Notes: a model not told the origin generated them from the letters alone. A stretch of DNA of 64,000 nucleotides from GWE2-40-63 sp050179685 (GCA_050179685.1 JBFXEW010000022.1:1-64000); one strand, 5' to 3'. Numbered from the stretch's first letter, positions 32,296 to 41,663 are shown. Numbers and translations: made by a program.

Positions 32296-33691
32296 GCCAG
32301 TCTTTGTACTGTTTATTTCCTTACTTTTTTCTGCCGGGCTTTTTGCCCAGTCAATGCCGGCAATGCCCAAATTACCTAGTACACCTGCTGTAGTTAAAGT
32401 TGCTCCCCTTAACGAGAATCAGGAAGTTATAAATCAAGGTTCCATAAAAACGCTTAAAAAGAGCTTAACCGTAAACGAAAGGAGTCAGTATAATCTTAAG
32501 TTTTCCGATGTCGATGTTAAGGTACTTCCTGCCAAAGAGAATCAGGTAGTTGTGCAGGTCAATTATCGTATCAGTACCGACAATCCGGCCAACGAAGAGC
32601 TTATTCACCGTGAGATGGAACAAAATATACTTACCCAGTCGGGAAATCAGGTGAATATTAGCTCGTCGTTCTTTAAAAATTATATTTCACACACCAGTAT
32701 GTTTGGTAAGCAACAGCATCAAATAGTGATGAACGATGGTTCTAAAGTGGTGCTTGAATCGTTCGACATAGTCGATATAGTTATTTACCTGCCTGCCGAT
32801 GGCGATGTGGTTTTATCTATGAAATACGGTAAAATTAATTTTGAACACACAATTGCCGGAAATCTACATGCTGAAACCTACGATACACAATTAAAAGCAA
32901 AAAGTGTAAGGGGAAAAACAGGCATCGATTCAAGGTATTCAAAATTAACATTCGAGAGCCTGGGAACAGTCGATTTTAAGGCTTATGAATCGACATTGAA
33001 TGCTGATGCAATTCAAAACCTTACTATGAACACCCGGTATTCAAAAATTTATGTTACAACACTCGAAGATGTTATCTACAAAGGTTACGAAGATAGAATC
33101 ACTTTTGCCAAACTCCATCAGCTAAAAGCCGATACCAAATATTCTGAAATAAAACTCGACGTTTGTCCTCGGGTAAGTGCTGTTCTTTACGAAGGAAGTC
33201 TTGAGCTTCAACAGGGAAATTTGGTAGTGCTCGATTGCAAATATGTGGATATGGAATTTGGAAGTTTGAACATTTTTAAGTTGAACAATGGCTATGAGAA
33301 CGATATGAGCTTTGTTGAAGTCGATTCCTTAATATCGGTTAATGGCAAATACAATGAATTTGAAATAACCCGGCTTAATAAGGTTTTAAAGCTTGATGGC
33401 TACGAGGATGAAATTAGTATCGGTTTATTGGCAAAAACATTTTCCGGACTAAGTATTTCAGGTAAATATGTTGATGTTGAACTGGCTACCGAAAGTGGAA
33501 TTTCATACCAGCTTGCCGGCAATATTCAATACCCCGAATTAAATGTTGATAAAAACGATTACAAGCTTGTTGTGCACGACAAGGACTCAGACAAAATGGT
33601 ATTTGATTACCGTTTTGGAAATGATTTAAAAGAACTACCGGCAATTCAAGTTGTTGGTTATGAGATGCATATTGCTATTGATAATAAATAA
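32264..33691 (+). CDS. Exported beta-rich protein, DUF4097-like
   Basis: The 475-residue protein has a signal peptide (residues 1-29, ending SAGLFAQ) and then many short beta-strand repeats with the recurring pattern KYxxIxxExxxG (KYGKINFE, RYSKLTFESLG, RYSKIYVTTL, KYSEIKLD, KYVDMEFG). Such right-handed beta-solenoid or stacked-strand repeats are characteristic of DUF4097/head-GIN 'putative adhesin' domains. In many Bacteroidota these genes follow an ECF sigma/anti-sigma pair, as here, and may report envelope status. Binding partner is unknown. It starts inside the end of the anti-sigma gene. Confidence 0.7.
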   Translation: MKTKFRNTIYKPVFVLFISLLFSAGLFAQSMPAMPKLPSTPAVVKVAPLNENQEVINQGSIKTLKKSLTVNERSQYNLKFSDVDVKVLPAKENQVVVQVNYRISTDNPANEELIHREMEQNILTQSGNQVNISSSFFKNYISHTSMFGKQQHQIVMNDGSKVVLESFDIVDIVIYLPADGDVVLSMKYGKINFEHTIAGNLHAETYDTQLKAKSVRGKTGIDSRYSKLTFESLGTVDFKAYESTLNADAIQNLTMNTRYSKIYVTTLEDVIYKGYEDRITFAKLHQLKADTKYSEIKLDVCPRVSAVLYEGSLELQQGNLVVLDCKYVDMEFGSLNIFKLNNGYENDMSFVEVDSLISVNGKYNEFEITRLNKVLKLDGYEDEISIGLLAKTFSGLSISGKYVDVELATESGISYQLAGNIQYPELNVDKNDYKLVVHDKDSDKMVFDYRFGNDLKELPAIQVVGYEMHIAIDNK

Positions 33692-33734
33692 AAAAAAGAG
33701 GCTGTACCAAAGTTGTTTTTTGATGCAGCCTCTT
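33689..33734 (-). terminator. Terminator between convergent operons
   Basis: AAGAGGCTG (33696-33704) pairs with CAGCCTCTT (33726-33734). Read on the minus strand the hairpin is followed by a T run (the A tract at 33691-33697), so it mainly serves the gene at 33752. Confidence 0.75.
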
Positions 33735-33751
33735 CAATAAGTTAAATAGAT

Positions 33752-35578
33752 TTAGCTTAAAACCTTTGCTGGTGTTACTGCTGCTGAGTTTTTTAAGGTC
33801 AGCATCATTTTTTCCAGTTTTTTACGGCTTAGCTGTAAATCGTTTTCAATTTGAACTTTGCTTTGTTCAAAGAATCCTCGCATCGTTTTAAATAGCTGCT
33901 GGTAATAATCGATTCCCAAATTTAAGTTTTCAAAAAAGGTAAGGAAATGCTTCTCTTCTTTTTTTGATAAGGGATAATCAGCTTCAGAAAGACTGTTTTT
34001 CAGGAAATCGATGTAGATGTTCAATTCTTTTATAAACAAATTTGGTCGGTCGGTTCGGGTAATTACATTTTGTCGTCCGTAAATGTGATCAACCATCTCA
34101 ACTAGAGTCATTTTTTTAGAAAAGTATGCCATGTTAGGGCCGGGACAAACTGATACACCGGTTCCTTCAATTTTTGTGTCCAGGTTTTTAGCCAAAAGCG
34201 ACGATGTTCCTAAACCAACACAAATACAAGCTTTTTCAATAACGCGTGTATATTGTTTTTTATATTCTTTATCGCTTAAACCGGCTTGTTTAAGCTGTTC
34301 AATTTTCATTTTTTGGTACTGACGCGATGCACTGCAAATCGGTTTTTCGGTAAATTCTCCGTTGAGTGCCACATATTTTTTAGGACAGGCACTACCCGGT
34401 TTTCCGTCGGCAATGTGTTGCAGTTTTTCGGCATCTTTGGTATTTCCTCTTAAGTTATTAAAAGCCACGCCAAGGGGTGAAATATAACTTAGGTATAAAT
34501 CGTCTTCACGAGCTTCTTCAAGTCGTTTCACCGTTTCATTATCAATGGCAACCACTTCAGGAACCAAAAGAAATGGTGTTCCCCAACCCACAGAATCAAC
34601 CTGATATTCATCCATCAAAAACAAATGCTCTTCGGGCGTTCCAACACCGCCTTGTGCAGTAATTTTTAAGTTTAATGCTTTGTTCGGAATGGTTTTTCCT
34701 TTTTCGACTAAGGCTTGTTGCAGCAATTCATAAACTGAAGTGGCCAGTTCGGTGCGATTGTCGCGGAACTCCTTTAAAATTGGTCCCATAAGAAAACCGT
34801 CGGTGGCAAAAGCATGTCCGCCGCAGTTTAATCCCGACTCAATACGATACTCTGAAACCCACATGCCTTTTTTTGCCAGAAATTTTCCCTGAATCAAAGC
34901 CGAGCGGTAATCGCTTACTTTCAGTACTATTTTCTTTTTAATGTTTCCATCCGCATCGGGATAAAAATCTTCAAAACGATCCATAAAACCGTAAAGTCGC
35001 GGGTTCATTCCAGCCGACAAAATCAGGGACGAGTTCAGGTTGCTGAGTGCGTAACCACGCAGTGCAGCATGTCCGTCGTTGAATTCTGTAGGCAGTTGCT
35101 CGTTACCGATATAATTAGCACGATCTACTTTGGTCATTATATTTACATCGATGCTTCCGGTTTTAATGTTTTTTTGCAACCATAGCCTTAAATCGGAAAG
35201 ACTGATGTTTTCAGCACTTATCTTTACGTATTCCTGTTTAAGTGCAGAACTATCGGGTAAAAGTTTAAAATAGTCGTTTACCAAATACCGCGTTTCTTCA
35301 GTTATATTTTTTAGTGCATTCGTTTTTTCATTTATTAAGTCGTTCAATAAATTCAGGTAAGCGGTAATTCGCTTTGCCCTGTAATCATGAACCTTTGTGG
35401 TGATTTTTTGGTATTCAATCTGGTGAGCTTCGCAGTAAAACTGACGCATCCGTTCAATTAATTGGTCGTCGACCAGCGAAATTACCGAATCGATGCCTAA
35501 AGGTGCTACTTTTAAAGGAGTGTCGATGGTGTAGCCTATTCCCATTACCGGGATATGAAAAGTGTGTGCCTGATTCAT
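33752..35578 (-). CDS. Uncharacterised 608-residue protein, possible FMN TIM-barrel enzyme
   Basis: No named family is certain. The centre contains ALNLKITAQGGVGTPEEHLF (residues 301-320) and DSVGWGTPFLLVPE. This resembles the phosphate-binding GG and following strand of nitronate-monooxygenase-like FMN barrels, but the protein is about 250 residues longer. Cysteines stand in conserved-looking contexts: GLNCGGHAF (C252), GSACPKKY (C398), PICSASRQY (C415), CICVGLG (C451, C453) and VCPGPNMAYF (C478). They could bind metal or an Fe-S cluster. The N-terminus begins HIPVMGIGYTIDTPLKVAPL, like a barrel's first strand. There is no signal peptide. It is a single gene with its own promoter and terminator. 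Confidence 0.6.
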   Translation of the reverse strand: MNQAHTFHIPVMGIGYTIDTPLKVAPLGIDSVISLVDDQLIERMRQFYCEAHQIEYQKITTKVHDYRAKRITAYLNLLNDLINEKTNALKNITEETRYLVNDYFKLLPDSSALKQEYVKISAENISLSDLRLWLQKNIKTGSIDVNIMTKVDRANYIGNEQLPTEFNDGHAALRGYALSNLNSSLILSAGMNPRLYGFMDRFEDFYPDADGNIKKKIVLKVSDYRSALIQGKFLAKKGMWVSEYRIESGLNCGGHAFATDGFLMGPILKEFRDNRTELATSVYELLQQALVEKGKTIPNKALNLKITAQGGVGTPEEHLFLMDEYQVDSVGWGTPFLLVPEVVAIDNETVKRLEEAREDDLYLSYISPLGVAFNNLRGNTKDAEKLQHIADGKPGSACPKKYVALNGEFTEKPICSASRQYQKMKIEQLKQAGLSDKEYKKQYTRVIEKACICVGLGTSSLLAKNLDTKIEGTGVSVCPGPNMAYFSKKMTLVEMVDHIYGRQNVITRTDRPNLFIKELNIYIDFLKNSLSEADYPLSKKEEKHFLTFFENLNLGIDYYQQLFKTMRGFFEQSKVQIENDLQLSRKKLEKMMLTLKNSAAVTPAKVLS

Positions 35579-35607
35579 TTTATTCTTTTTAATCGTTATA
35601 ATGCCAG

Positions 35608-35639
35608 CAAATGTATTTATAGCTGCGCATCAATCGAAA
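35608..35639 (-). promoter_or_regulatory. Promoter of the 608-residue protein gene
   Basis: Read on the minus strand, TTTC (35639-35636) and TACATTTG (35615-35608, an exact TAnnTTTG) are 20 bases apart. The start codon at 35578 follows 29 bases later. Confidence 0.6.
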
Positions 35640-35733
35640 CGAAAGGGATTAACCCGATTGAATCAGGGATTAAATAGTCTTAAATGGGGTAGGTGTAAAA
35701 AAGTTGGGGTGAGTGTAATTCGTCCCCAGGCCT

Positions 35734-36645
35734 TTACAGTGCTTCTCTGAGCTTTAATAAATACTGTCTCGACACCGGAAGTTCTTCGCTATATCCTTTT
35801 ATCGAAATCCAGTAATTATTGTACATTTTTCGTAGTTTTTCAACAAAATGAGTGTTCACAATACTGGTGCGGTGGCAGCGGTTGAAGTTTGAAAAAGGCC
35901 TTATTTGTAGTTCAATATTTTTAAGGGTATTGCGAATTAGTTTTTTCTTAAACTGATCGGCTTCTTTGTAAACAATCTCAACATAATTGTCGGCCGATTT
36001 TATAAAGGCAACATCTTTAATGAGCAGGTTAAGATTTTCACTAAGGTTTTCAGAGATAAACTCTATTGACTGGTTCATGTAATCATCCTGATACTTTTCA
36101 ACAAGTGTTTCGGCTTGTTGTTTTTCTTTTATCAAACGCTGGTTTTGTTTGCTAAGTTCCTGAAAATTATCGTAAAACCGCAGAATAATCGGAGGAGCCA
36201 TTGCAATAAGTGAGATTTTCACCATGCAATAAAAGGTAATCTCTATAAAACCAACATAGCGTAAATAAAAAGCCAGTGCCAGCGAAATGATAAACCACAT
36301 TAAAAAAGAACCCAGGTAATCAGGCAATTCGTAATCGGGGTAAAGATGCTGGTACTTTTGTGTTATGCTTTTAAAAATTATCCGGATGATTACCATTCCA
36401 AAAAAAACGATGGTAGCCATTCCGGCGACAAAAATAAGCCGGTTATTGAATTCAAAATAATCGAGATTAAATGGTTGAAAAAACAACACAAAAAGAAACA
36501 CGCCAAAACTAATACTTAAAAATAATCCCAGGTTATTTCGAACATGAATAATGAATTGATTTAATCCGGCATTTACCACAAAAAGTTTTTTTGGTTCTGC
36601 CTGCTTATTTGTTTGTTTATCGTTAGTGTTTTTAGTGTTTTTCAT
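35734..36645 (-). CDS. Membrane-anchored LytTR-family regulator
   Basis: The 303-residue protein has four membrane helices in its N-terminal half (e.g. LFLSISFGVFLFVLFFQPF, LIFVAGMATIVFFGMVIIRI). A coiled coil (LSKQNQRLIKEKQQAETLVE) follows, then a C-terminal LytTR DNA-binding domain: DVAFIKSADNYVEIVYKE, FNRCHRTSIVNTHFVEKL, GYSEELPVSRQYLLKL. A regulator held in the membrane without a receiver domain may sense a membrane signal directly. It stands alone, preceded by a TACCTTTG -7 element, so its targets cannot be inferred from position. Confidence 0.85.
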   Translation of the reverse strand: MKNTKNTNDKQTNKQAEPKKLFVVNAGLNQFIIHVRNNLGLFLSISFGVFLFVLFFQPFNLDYFEFNNRLIFVAGMATIVFFGMVIIRIIFKSITQKYQHLYPDYELPDYLGSFLMWFIISLALAFYLRYVGFIEITFYCMVKISLIAMAPPIILRFYDNFQELSKQNQRLIKEKQQAETLVEKYQDDYMNQSIEFISENLSENLNLLIKDVAFIKSADNYVEIVYKEADQFKKKLIRNTLKNIELQIRPFSNFNRCHRTSIVNTHFVEKLRKMYNNYWISIKGYSEELPVSRQYLLKLREAL

Positions 36646-36675
36646 CCAAGGTTTTGCATAATGCTGTTTTCACGG

Positions 36676-36683
36676 CAAAGGTA
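36676..36683 (-). promoter_or_regulatory. -7 element of the LytTR gene promoter
   Basis: Read on the minus strand this is TACCTTTG, an exact TAnnTTTG match, 31 bases before the start at 36645. The -33 region is T-rich without a clear match. Confidence 0.5.
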
Positions 36684-36719
36684 GCTCAAATTTTAATAAA
36701 GCAGCGGGAAAACCCTGAG

Positions 36720-36768
36720 CAAAAAAATAACCGGTAGTGTTCTGTGTTTAAGAGAACTACCGGTTTTT
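36720..36768. terminator. Terminator after glgC
   Basis: AACCGGTAG...TTCT (36729-36743) pairs with AGAACTACCGGTT (36753-36765) with one small bulge. It is flanked by an A run on one side and a T run on the other, so it can work in both directions. The relevant transcript is glgA-glgC on the minus strand. Confidence 0.8.
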
Positions 36769-36785
36769 AGCAGAATAAAAAAAAA

Positions 36786-38042
36786 CTAAATTACAAAACC
36801 ATCAGGGATGATTGCTCCTTTTTTTAGAATAACAATTCCTTCTTTAATTGTGTAAAGCGGAGTGTCGGTTTCGTTCAAATGATTACCACCATTAATACGA
36901 ACATCGTTTCCAATTACGCAATTTTTGTCGACAATGGTATTGTTTATATAGCATCGTTCGCCAACTCCCATGGGTCTTAATTTAGCATTCATCTCTTCAA
37001 GTTCTTCGTAATAGTCGCTACCCATAATTATTGAGTTTACAATGGTAGTTCCTTTGCCAATACGTGAGCGTATGCCAATTACTGAATGTTCAATGCGGCT
37101 GGCTAAAATAATACAACCGTCGGCAATAATGGTGCGCTCCAGTGTGGTTCCCGAAATTTTTGAGGGTGGAAGCATCCGGGCACGGGTATAAATAACACGG
37201 GAATTGTCGAACAGGTTAAAATCAGGAATGTCGTCGGTAAGTTTCAGGTTGGCCTCAAAAAACGATTCAATGGTTCCAATGTCGGTCCAGTACCCTTCGT
37301 ATTGGTAGCTGAGCATCTTCCGGTTTCCAATGGCCTGGGGAATAATCTCTTTGCCAAAGTCTTTGGTCGAGAGGTCGGCCATAAGTTCTACCAGTAAATC
37401 GCGATTAAACAGGTAAATTCCCATGGAAGCCAGATGGTTTTTGCCGGCGCGTTTCATTTCGTCGCTTACCTCCGATGTCCAGTCAGGCAGTAATTCAGGG
37501 ACCGGTTTTTCAATAAATTCAGTTATCAAACCATCGCTATTGGTTTTCAGGATGCCGAAGCCTGGAGCTTCTTTAGCTAATACCGGAAGTGTTGCCAGGG
37601 TAATTTCGGCTTTATTCCTGATGTGTTCTTCCACCATCAGGTTGTAATCCATTTGGTACAACTGGTCGCCCGAGAGTATGAGCGCATAATCGAATTCGTA
37701 ATTTAAAAAGTGATGCATGCATTTGCGTACAGCATCGGCCGTTCCTTCGAACCAGGTTCCGCTTTTGGGGGTAAGTTCAGCTGCCATAATATCGACAAAT
37801 CCGTCGCTGAAAAAGCCAAAATTGTAAGTGTTTTTTATGTGTTTGTTTAACGATGCCGAATTAAACTGAGTTAATACAAAAATCCGGTTTATGTCGGAAT
37901 TTAAACAGTTTGAAATAGGGATGTCCACCAATCGGTATTTTCCGGCAATCGGTACAGCAGGTTTCGAACGATTTTCTGTCAAAGGGGCCAATCGCGAACC
38001 TTGTCCGCCGCCCAAAATTATGGCTAAAACTCTCTTCTTCAT
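36786..38042 (-). CDS. glgC: Glucose-1-phosphate adenylyltransferase
   Basis: The 418-residue enzyme makes ADP-glucose from glucose-1-phosphate and ATP, the committed step of bacterial glycogen synthesis. The N-terminus has the nucleotidyltransferase motif AIILGGGQGSRLAPLTENRS, followed by KPAVPIAGKYRLVDIPISNC. The substrate-binding region includes FIEKPVPE near residue 170. The C-terminal part is a left-handed beta-helix (hexapeptide-like VIGIRSRIGKGTTIVNS). It is 10 bases downstream of glgA on the same strand, forming a two-gene operon. Confidence 0.95.
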   Translation of the reverse strand: MKKRVLAIILGGGQGSRLAPLTENRSKPAVPIAGKYRLVDIPISNCLNSDINRIFVLTQFNSASLNKHIKNTYNFGFFSDGFVDIMAAELTPKSGTWFEGTADAVRKCMHHFLNYEFDYALILSGDQLYQMDYNLMVEEHIRNKAEITLATLPVLAKEAPGFGILKTNSDGLITEFIEKPVPELLPDWTSEVSDEMKRAGKNHLASMGIYLFNRDLLVELMADLSTKDFGKEIIPQAIGNRKMLSYQYEGYWTDIGTIESFFEANLKLTDDIPDFNLFDNSRVIYTRARMLPPSKISGTTLERTIIADGCIILASRIEHSVIGIRSRIGKGTTIVNSIIMGSDYYEELEEMNAKLRPMGVGERCYINNTIVDKNCVIGNDVRINGGNHLNETDTPLYTIKEGIVILKKGAIIPDGFVI

Positions 38043-38052
38043 AGGGATATCT

Positions 38053-39462
38053 TTAAAGTGTTTTATAAAGTGCTAAATATTCTTGTGCTGCCCGGTTCCA
38101 CGAATGGTCGATTTCCATTATGGTTTTGCGGTTTTGTGTAAACGCATTTTTTTTATTAAAAAACTCCTTGGCCCGGTTAATTGAGTTTATCACATCCCAA
38201 CTTTCAACCTGGTCATGGCAAATGCCAAAGCCACCATCGCCAATGTCAATTACCGTATCTTTCAGTCCGCCGGTTCGCCTAACAACCGGAACGGTTCCGT
38301 AACGCAGGGCGTATAACTGATTTAGTCCGCAGGGTTCAACCCGCGAGGGCATCAGCAGAAAATCGGCCCCGGCGTACATCACATGCGATAATTTTTCGTT
38401 GTAGCCTATATATGAACAATAGGTTCCTTTGAAATCAGTTTCCAGATTAAGCAATCCCTGCTCAATATGTGGTTCGCCGGAACCCAGAATCAATATATTT
38501 TGTTCGTCCGGATGTTCGGTATTCATGCGGTAAATCACATCGGGAATAATTTCAGCTCCTTTTTCAGTTACCAATCGGCCGATGAACACAAATAAGGGCA
38601 AATCAGGATTCAGATTAAACTCTTTACATAACCAGTTTTTGTTGGCTTTTTTCCCCGATTCTACTGTATTAATGGAGTAGTTTTTTTCAAGCAGGTTGTC
38701 GGTTTCCGGATTCCAAACTTCGTTATCGATGCCGTTTAAGATGCCTGTCGATTTATTGCGTTCAGCGCGTAACAGCGATTCAAGTCCGCGCATCGAATTA
38801 CCAATTTCATCCATGTAGGTGGGCGAAACGGTGGTTACTTTCCACGCGCATTTTATGGCCGAGGCTAGAGGATTTATCAAACCGTCCCACTCAACCAATC
38901 CATAAAAATAGGAATGGAATGGCGGAAGGTAATGAATGTGATCGAAACCAAATTGCCCCTGGTATTGTCCGTTATGGATGGTGAATACGCTTGGCACATC
39001 TTTCAAACGCTGGTAATCCCATACTTTCGACATCATAAATGGAATAAAACCGGTATGTTGATCGTGGCAATGTACCAGATCGGGAATTTTTTTCCAGGTG
39101 TTTATCCAGTTCAGTGCGGCAATCTGAAAGGTAATGAAGCGTTCGGTATCGTCGGGATACGAATAAATTTTATCGCGGTCAAATAGTCCGGGAATATCGA
39201 TGGAGAAAATATCGAAACCCAAAGTGGTATTTACCAATTGAAAAACCTGAAACGGATAAATATGATGTCCCAATCGGGCATGCCCATCGGTAACCGCTTT
39301 GTACTGATTGTCGGTTCGGAATTTGGTGTAATAGTGCGGCATGATAACCGAAGCTTTTTGCCCCAATAAATTTTGGTATTTGGGTAAGGCTCCAACCACA
39401 TCGGCGAGTCCGCCGGCTTTTGCGGCAGGAAAACATTCGGCACTTATGTGAACGATATTCAT
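38053..39462 (-). CDS. glgA: Glycogen synthase (GT5)
   Basis: The 469-residue GT5 enzyme extends alpha-1,4-glucan using ADP-glucose. The KxGGL-type motif AKAGGLADVVGALPKY lies near residue 15. The GT-B C-terminal domain carries FIGRLVTEKGAEI near 297 and the donor-site MPSRVEPCGLNQLYALRYG near 377. Length is normal. It is first in the glgA-glgC operon. Branching enzyme and phosphorylase genes are not nearby, but glucan-binding-like modules are encoded at 41740 and 46399. Confidence 0.94.
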   Translation of the reverse strand: MNIVHISAECFPAAKAGGLADVVGALPKYQNLLGQKASVIMPHYYTKFRTDNQYKAVTDGHARLGHHIYPFQVFQLVNTTLGFDIFSIDIPGLFDRDKIYSYPDDTERFITFQIAALNWINTWKKIPDLVHCHDQHTGFIPFMMSKVWDYQRLKDVPSVFTIHNGQYQGQFGFDHIHYLPPFHSYFYGLVEWDGLINPLASAIKCAWKVTTVSPTYMDEIGNSMRGLESLLRAERNKSTGILNGIDNEVWNPETDNLLEKNYSINTVESGKKANKNWLCKEFNLNPDLPLFVFIGRLVTEKGAEIIPDVIYRMNTEHPDEQNILILGSGEPHIEQGLLNLETDFKGTYCSYIGYNEKLSHVMYAGADFLLMPSRVEPCGLNQLYALRYGTVPVVRRTGGLKDTVIDIGDGGFGICHDQVESWDVINSINRAKEFFNKKNAFTQNRKTIMEIDHSWNRAAQEYLALYKTL

Positions 39463-39782
39463 AAACTATTTTTAATTAATAAAATATGCATAAGGGTTTT
39501 TAAGTTGTTCAATATGAACGAGTTTATTATTGTTTTGGGCCTGTCTTAGACCCGATTACATGGTAAACCAAGATACAAGTAAAGTTTAAATACACCAAGC
39601 CTATTAAGTTAAAAAATAATTGTGCCTGTATAGCACTGTGTTTTCAACATTCTTACAAATGGATGCTCATTTTGAAGTTCAATTAGCTAGCTTAATCCAT
39701 TTTTTTTGTTTTCAAGTGTAACAAATAAGTGATTGAAGCGTTTTTGATTCACTGAATTTAAAAAAGCCTGATAAAGAATTGT
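39463..39782. other. Divergent spacer between glgA and the VOC gene
   Basis: These 320 bases contain no gene. The only notable structure is a hairpin with a T tract at 39657-39708. No TAnnTTTG element was found for either flanking gene, so their promoters are unassigned. Confidence 0.4.
39657..39708 (+). terminator. Terminator-like hairpin without an upstream gene
   Basis: AAATGGAT (39657-39664) pairs with ATCCATTT (39695-39702) across a 30-base loop containing TAGCTAGC, and T residues continue to 39708. With no gene upstream on this strand it could end a small RNA or attenuate the VOC gene. The loop is large, so the fold may be fortuitous. Confidence 0.3.
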
Positions 39783-40199
39783 ATGTATATTGAACATTTA
39801 GGTATATGGACTTCCGATTTAGAGCGGCTAAAAGCTTATTATGAAGTTTATTTTAATGGAAAATCCGGATTGCTTTATGAAAATAAAGTAAAACAATTCC
39901 GCAGCTATTTTATTTCATTTGAGTCCGGAGCCCGCTTGGAATTGATGACTAAATCTGATTTGGATAAGGAACTTAATCAACAAAACCAAAAGGATAAAGT
40001 AGGAATTTCACATCTGGCTTTTGGTCTGGCATCTGTCGATGAGGTAAGCGTAAAAGCAGACCAGCTTAAAAATGCAGGTTTTCCTATTTTGGATGGTCCA
40101 CGCGTAACCGGCGATGGCTATTTTGAATTTGTAACACGCGATCCGGATGGAAACCGTATTGAAGTAAGTACCCACGCAACCCATTCAGATAATATGTAA
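39783..40199 (+). CDS. VOC-family (glyoxalase/dioxygenase fold) protein
   Basis: The 138-residue protein has the beta-alpha-beta-beta-beta repeat of vicinal-oxygen-chelate proteins. Likely metal ligands are His5 (IEHLGIWTSDL), the glutamate in SGARLELMT near residue 58, His in GISHLAFGLA near 78 and Glu in GNRIEVSTH near 128. Members include lactoylglutathione lyases, dioxygenases and fosfomycin-resistance-type enzymes, and these cannot be told apart here. It appears to be a single gene ahead of a T9SS cargo gene. Confidence 0.85.
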   Translation: MYIEHLGIWTSDLERLKAYYEVYFNGKSGLLYENKVKQFRSYFISFESGARLELMTKSDLDKELNQQNQKDKVGISHLAFGLASVDEVSVKADQLKNAGFPILDGPRVTGDGYFEFVTRDPDGNRIEVSTHATHSDNM

Positions 40200-40280
40200 T
40201 CATGTATCGCAAAAATAGTTTGAGTTATAACGCTTAGTATTTGTTTTTAACAAAAAGATTAACCCCAAAAAACCAAAACC

Positions 40281-41663
40281 ATGTTGGCTGTTTTTAATGT
40301 AAAGTTATCGGCTAAAAGCTTGCTGTTGTTGCCTGTAGTCATTATTTGTTTATGCTGTAATCCCCTTACGGCCCAAACATTTTGGGAAGTACAATCGGTA
40401 AACCCGGATAAAGCCATGACAGGAATCGCACTGGCCGGTTCCGATAATTTGTTTGTAAGCTATACCCAGGGTATTTTAAAAAGTACTGATATGGGAAAAA
40501 CCTTTGAACCAGTGTTTGAAACACAGGCTGTTTACACCATTTTTGCTTCGGATAATGGAAATATTTATGCCGGAGGTCCCGGAAAAATTTACCGTTCTAC
40601 CGATTTAGGCCAGTCGTGGGACTCGGTTTCATTAAATTCCCATATTTCGGTAACCCAGCTTATCGAAAACCATCAGGGAACGCTTTTTGCCATTAGTGGA
40701 ACCCTCGATTTTGATTTGGGTTACATTGGCCAGGGAGTTTTAGTTTCAGAAAATCAGGGAGTAACCTGGGAGCAACGAAACAACGGCTTGGGAATATACA
40801 CCAGTGGAGAACGAATTGCTATCGATAAAAACGGCCGTTTGTATTATGCTGCTGCCGATGAATATGTTACCGGAAATGGAGGTTTGTTTATTTCTGATAA
40901 TAATGGTGTGAACTGGCAGCATGTTGCAATTAAAGTTGATGGAAAGAGTATTTTTTATCCTGATATTAAGGTTGGAAATACCCGTGGTTTATCGGTTTCG
41001 CCAAATGACAGCCTGTATTTTAGTTTTGCCGGAACCAGCGGTGACGTTGCAGTTCAGCTAAATGTAAGTAAGCATATCGACGAAGTTACAAATTCCGATT
41101 TTTGGAAGGTATACTCCGTTTTTAAGAATATTTCCTGGTGGCTCGACCGGATGCTCTATAATATTTGTTTCTCATCGGGTGGAATTTGGTACAGTTCGGT
41201 ACGTGGTACTTCAAATTCCGGTGCTACCTATATTACTGAAACAGGAAGTAGTGATTGGACATTTCAGGACGACGGATTGGCTGTTAATCTGTTGGGACTG
41301 CGCGATCAACAGTTTTTTGCAGAACACGCCAATGGTTCGGTTTTTATGGTTCATTGGCTCGACGAACGTGTTTATGTTCACCTGGGTACTCAGGATCCGG
41401 TAAATGCTCCGGAACAAGTAGAAAGCAGGCAAATAAGAGTTTATCCAAATCCGGTAAAAGTGGGACAGACGTTTACCGTGGAACTGGGTTTTGATAATCC
41501 GAATGCAACGCTAAAAATCTACAATGTAATTGGTAATTTGGTGACTGGTGAAAAACTGGAAACACCCCTTGTTCAATTGCAGGCGCCCGAAAACAAAGGG
41601 GTTTATTTTGTAATTCTGGAACAAGACCATGCTAAAAAAACTTTTCGTCTTTTGGTCGATTAA
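40281..41663 (+). CDS. Secreted beta-propeller protein with T9SS type A sorting tail
   Basis: The 460-residue protein has a long signal peptide (to about residue 32, CCNPLTAQ). Sialidase/Vps10-like propeller repeats follow with Asp-box-type motifs (YRSTDLGQSWDSV, VSENQGVTWEQRN, ISDNNGVNWQHV). The last ~80 residues form a type IX secretion sorting domain: RVYPNPVKVGQTFTVEL, LKIYNVIGNLV, GVYFVILEQDHAKKTFRLLV. It should be secreted through the T9SS and attached to the cell surface. No catalytic residues are evident, so a binding role is likely. It is followed by an S41 peptidase on the same strand, 76 bases on. Confidence 0.85.
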   Translation: MLAVFNVKLSAKSLLLLPVVIICLCCNPLTAQTFWEVQSVNPDKAMTGIALAGSDNLFVSYTQGILKSTDMGKTFEPVFETQAVYTIFASDNGNIYAGGPGKIYRSTDLGQSWDSVSLNSHISVTQLIENHQGTLFAISGTLDFDLGYIGQGVLVSENQGVTWEQRNNGLGIYTSGERIAIDKNGRLYYAAADEYVTGNGGLFISDNNGVNWQHVAIKVDGKSIFYPDIKVGNTRGLSVSPNDSLYFSFAGTSGDVAVQLNVSKHIDEVTNSDFWKVYSVFKNISWWLDRMLYNICFSSGGIWYSSVRGTSNSGATYITETGSSDWTFQDDGLAVNLLGLRDQQFFAEHANGSVFMVHWLDERVYVHLGTQDPVNAPEQVESRQIRVYPNPVKVGQTFTVELGFDNPNATLKIYNVIGNLVTGEKLETPLVQLQAPENKGVYFVILEQDHAKKTFRLLVD

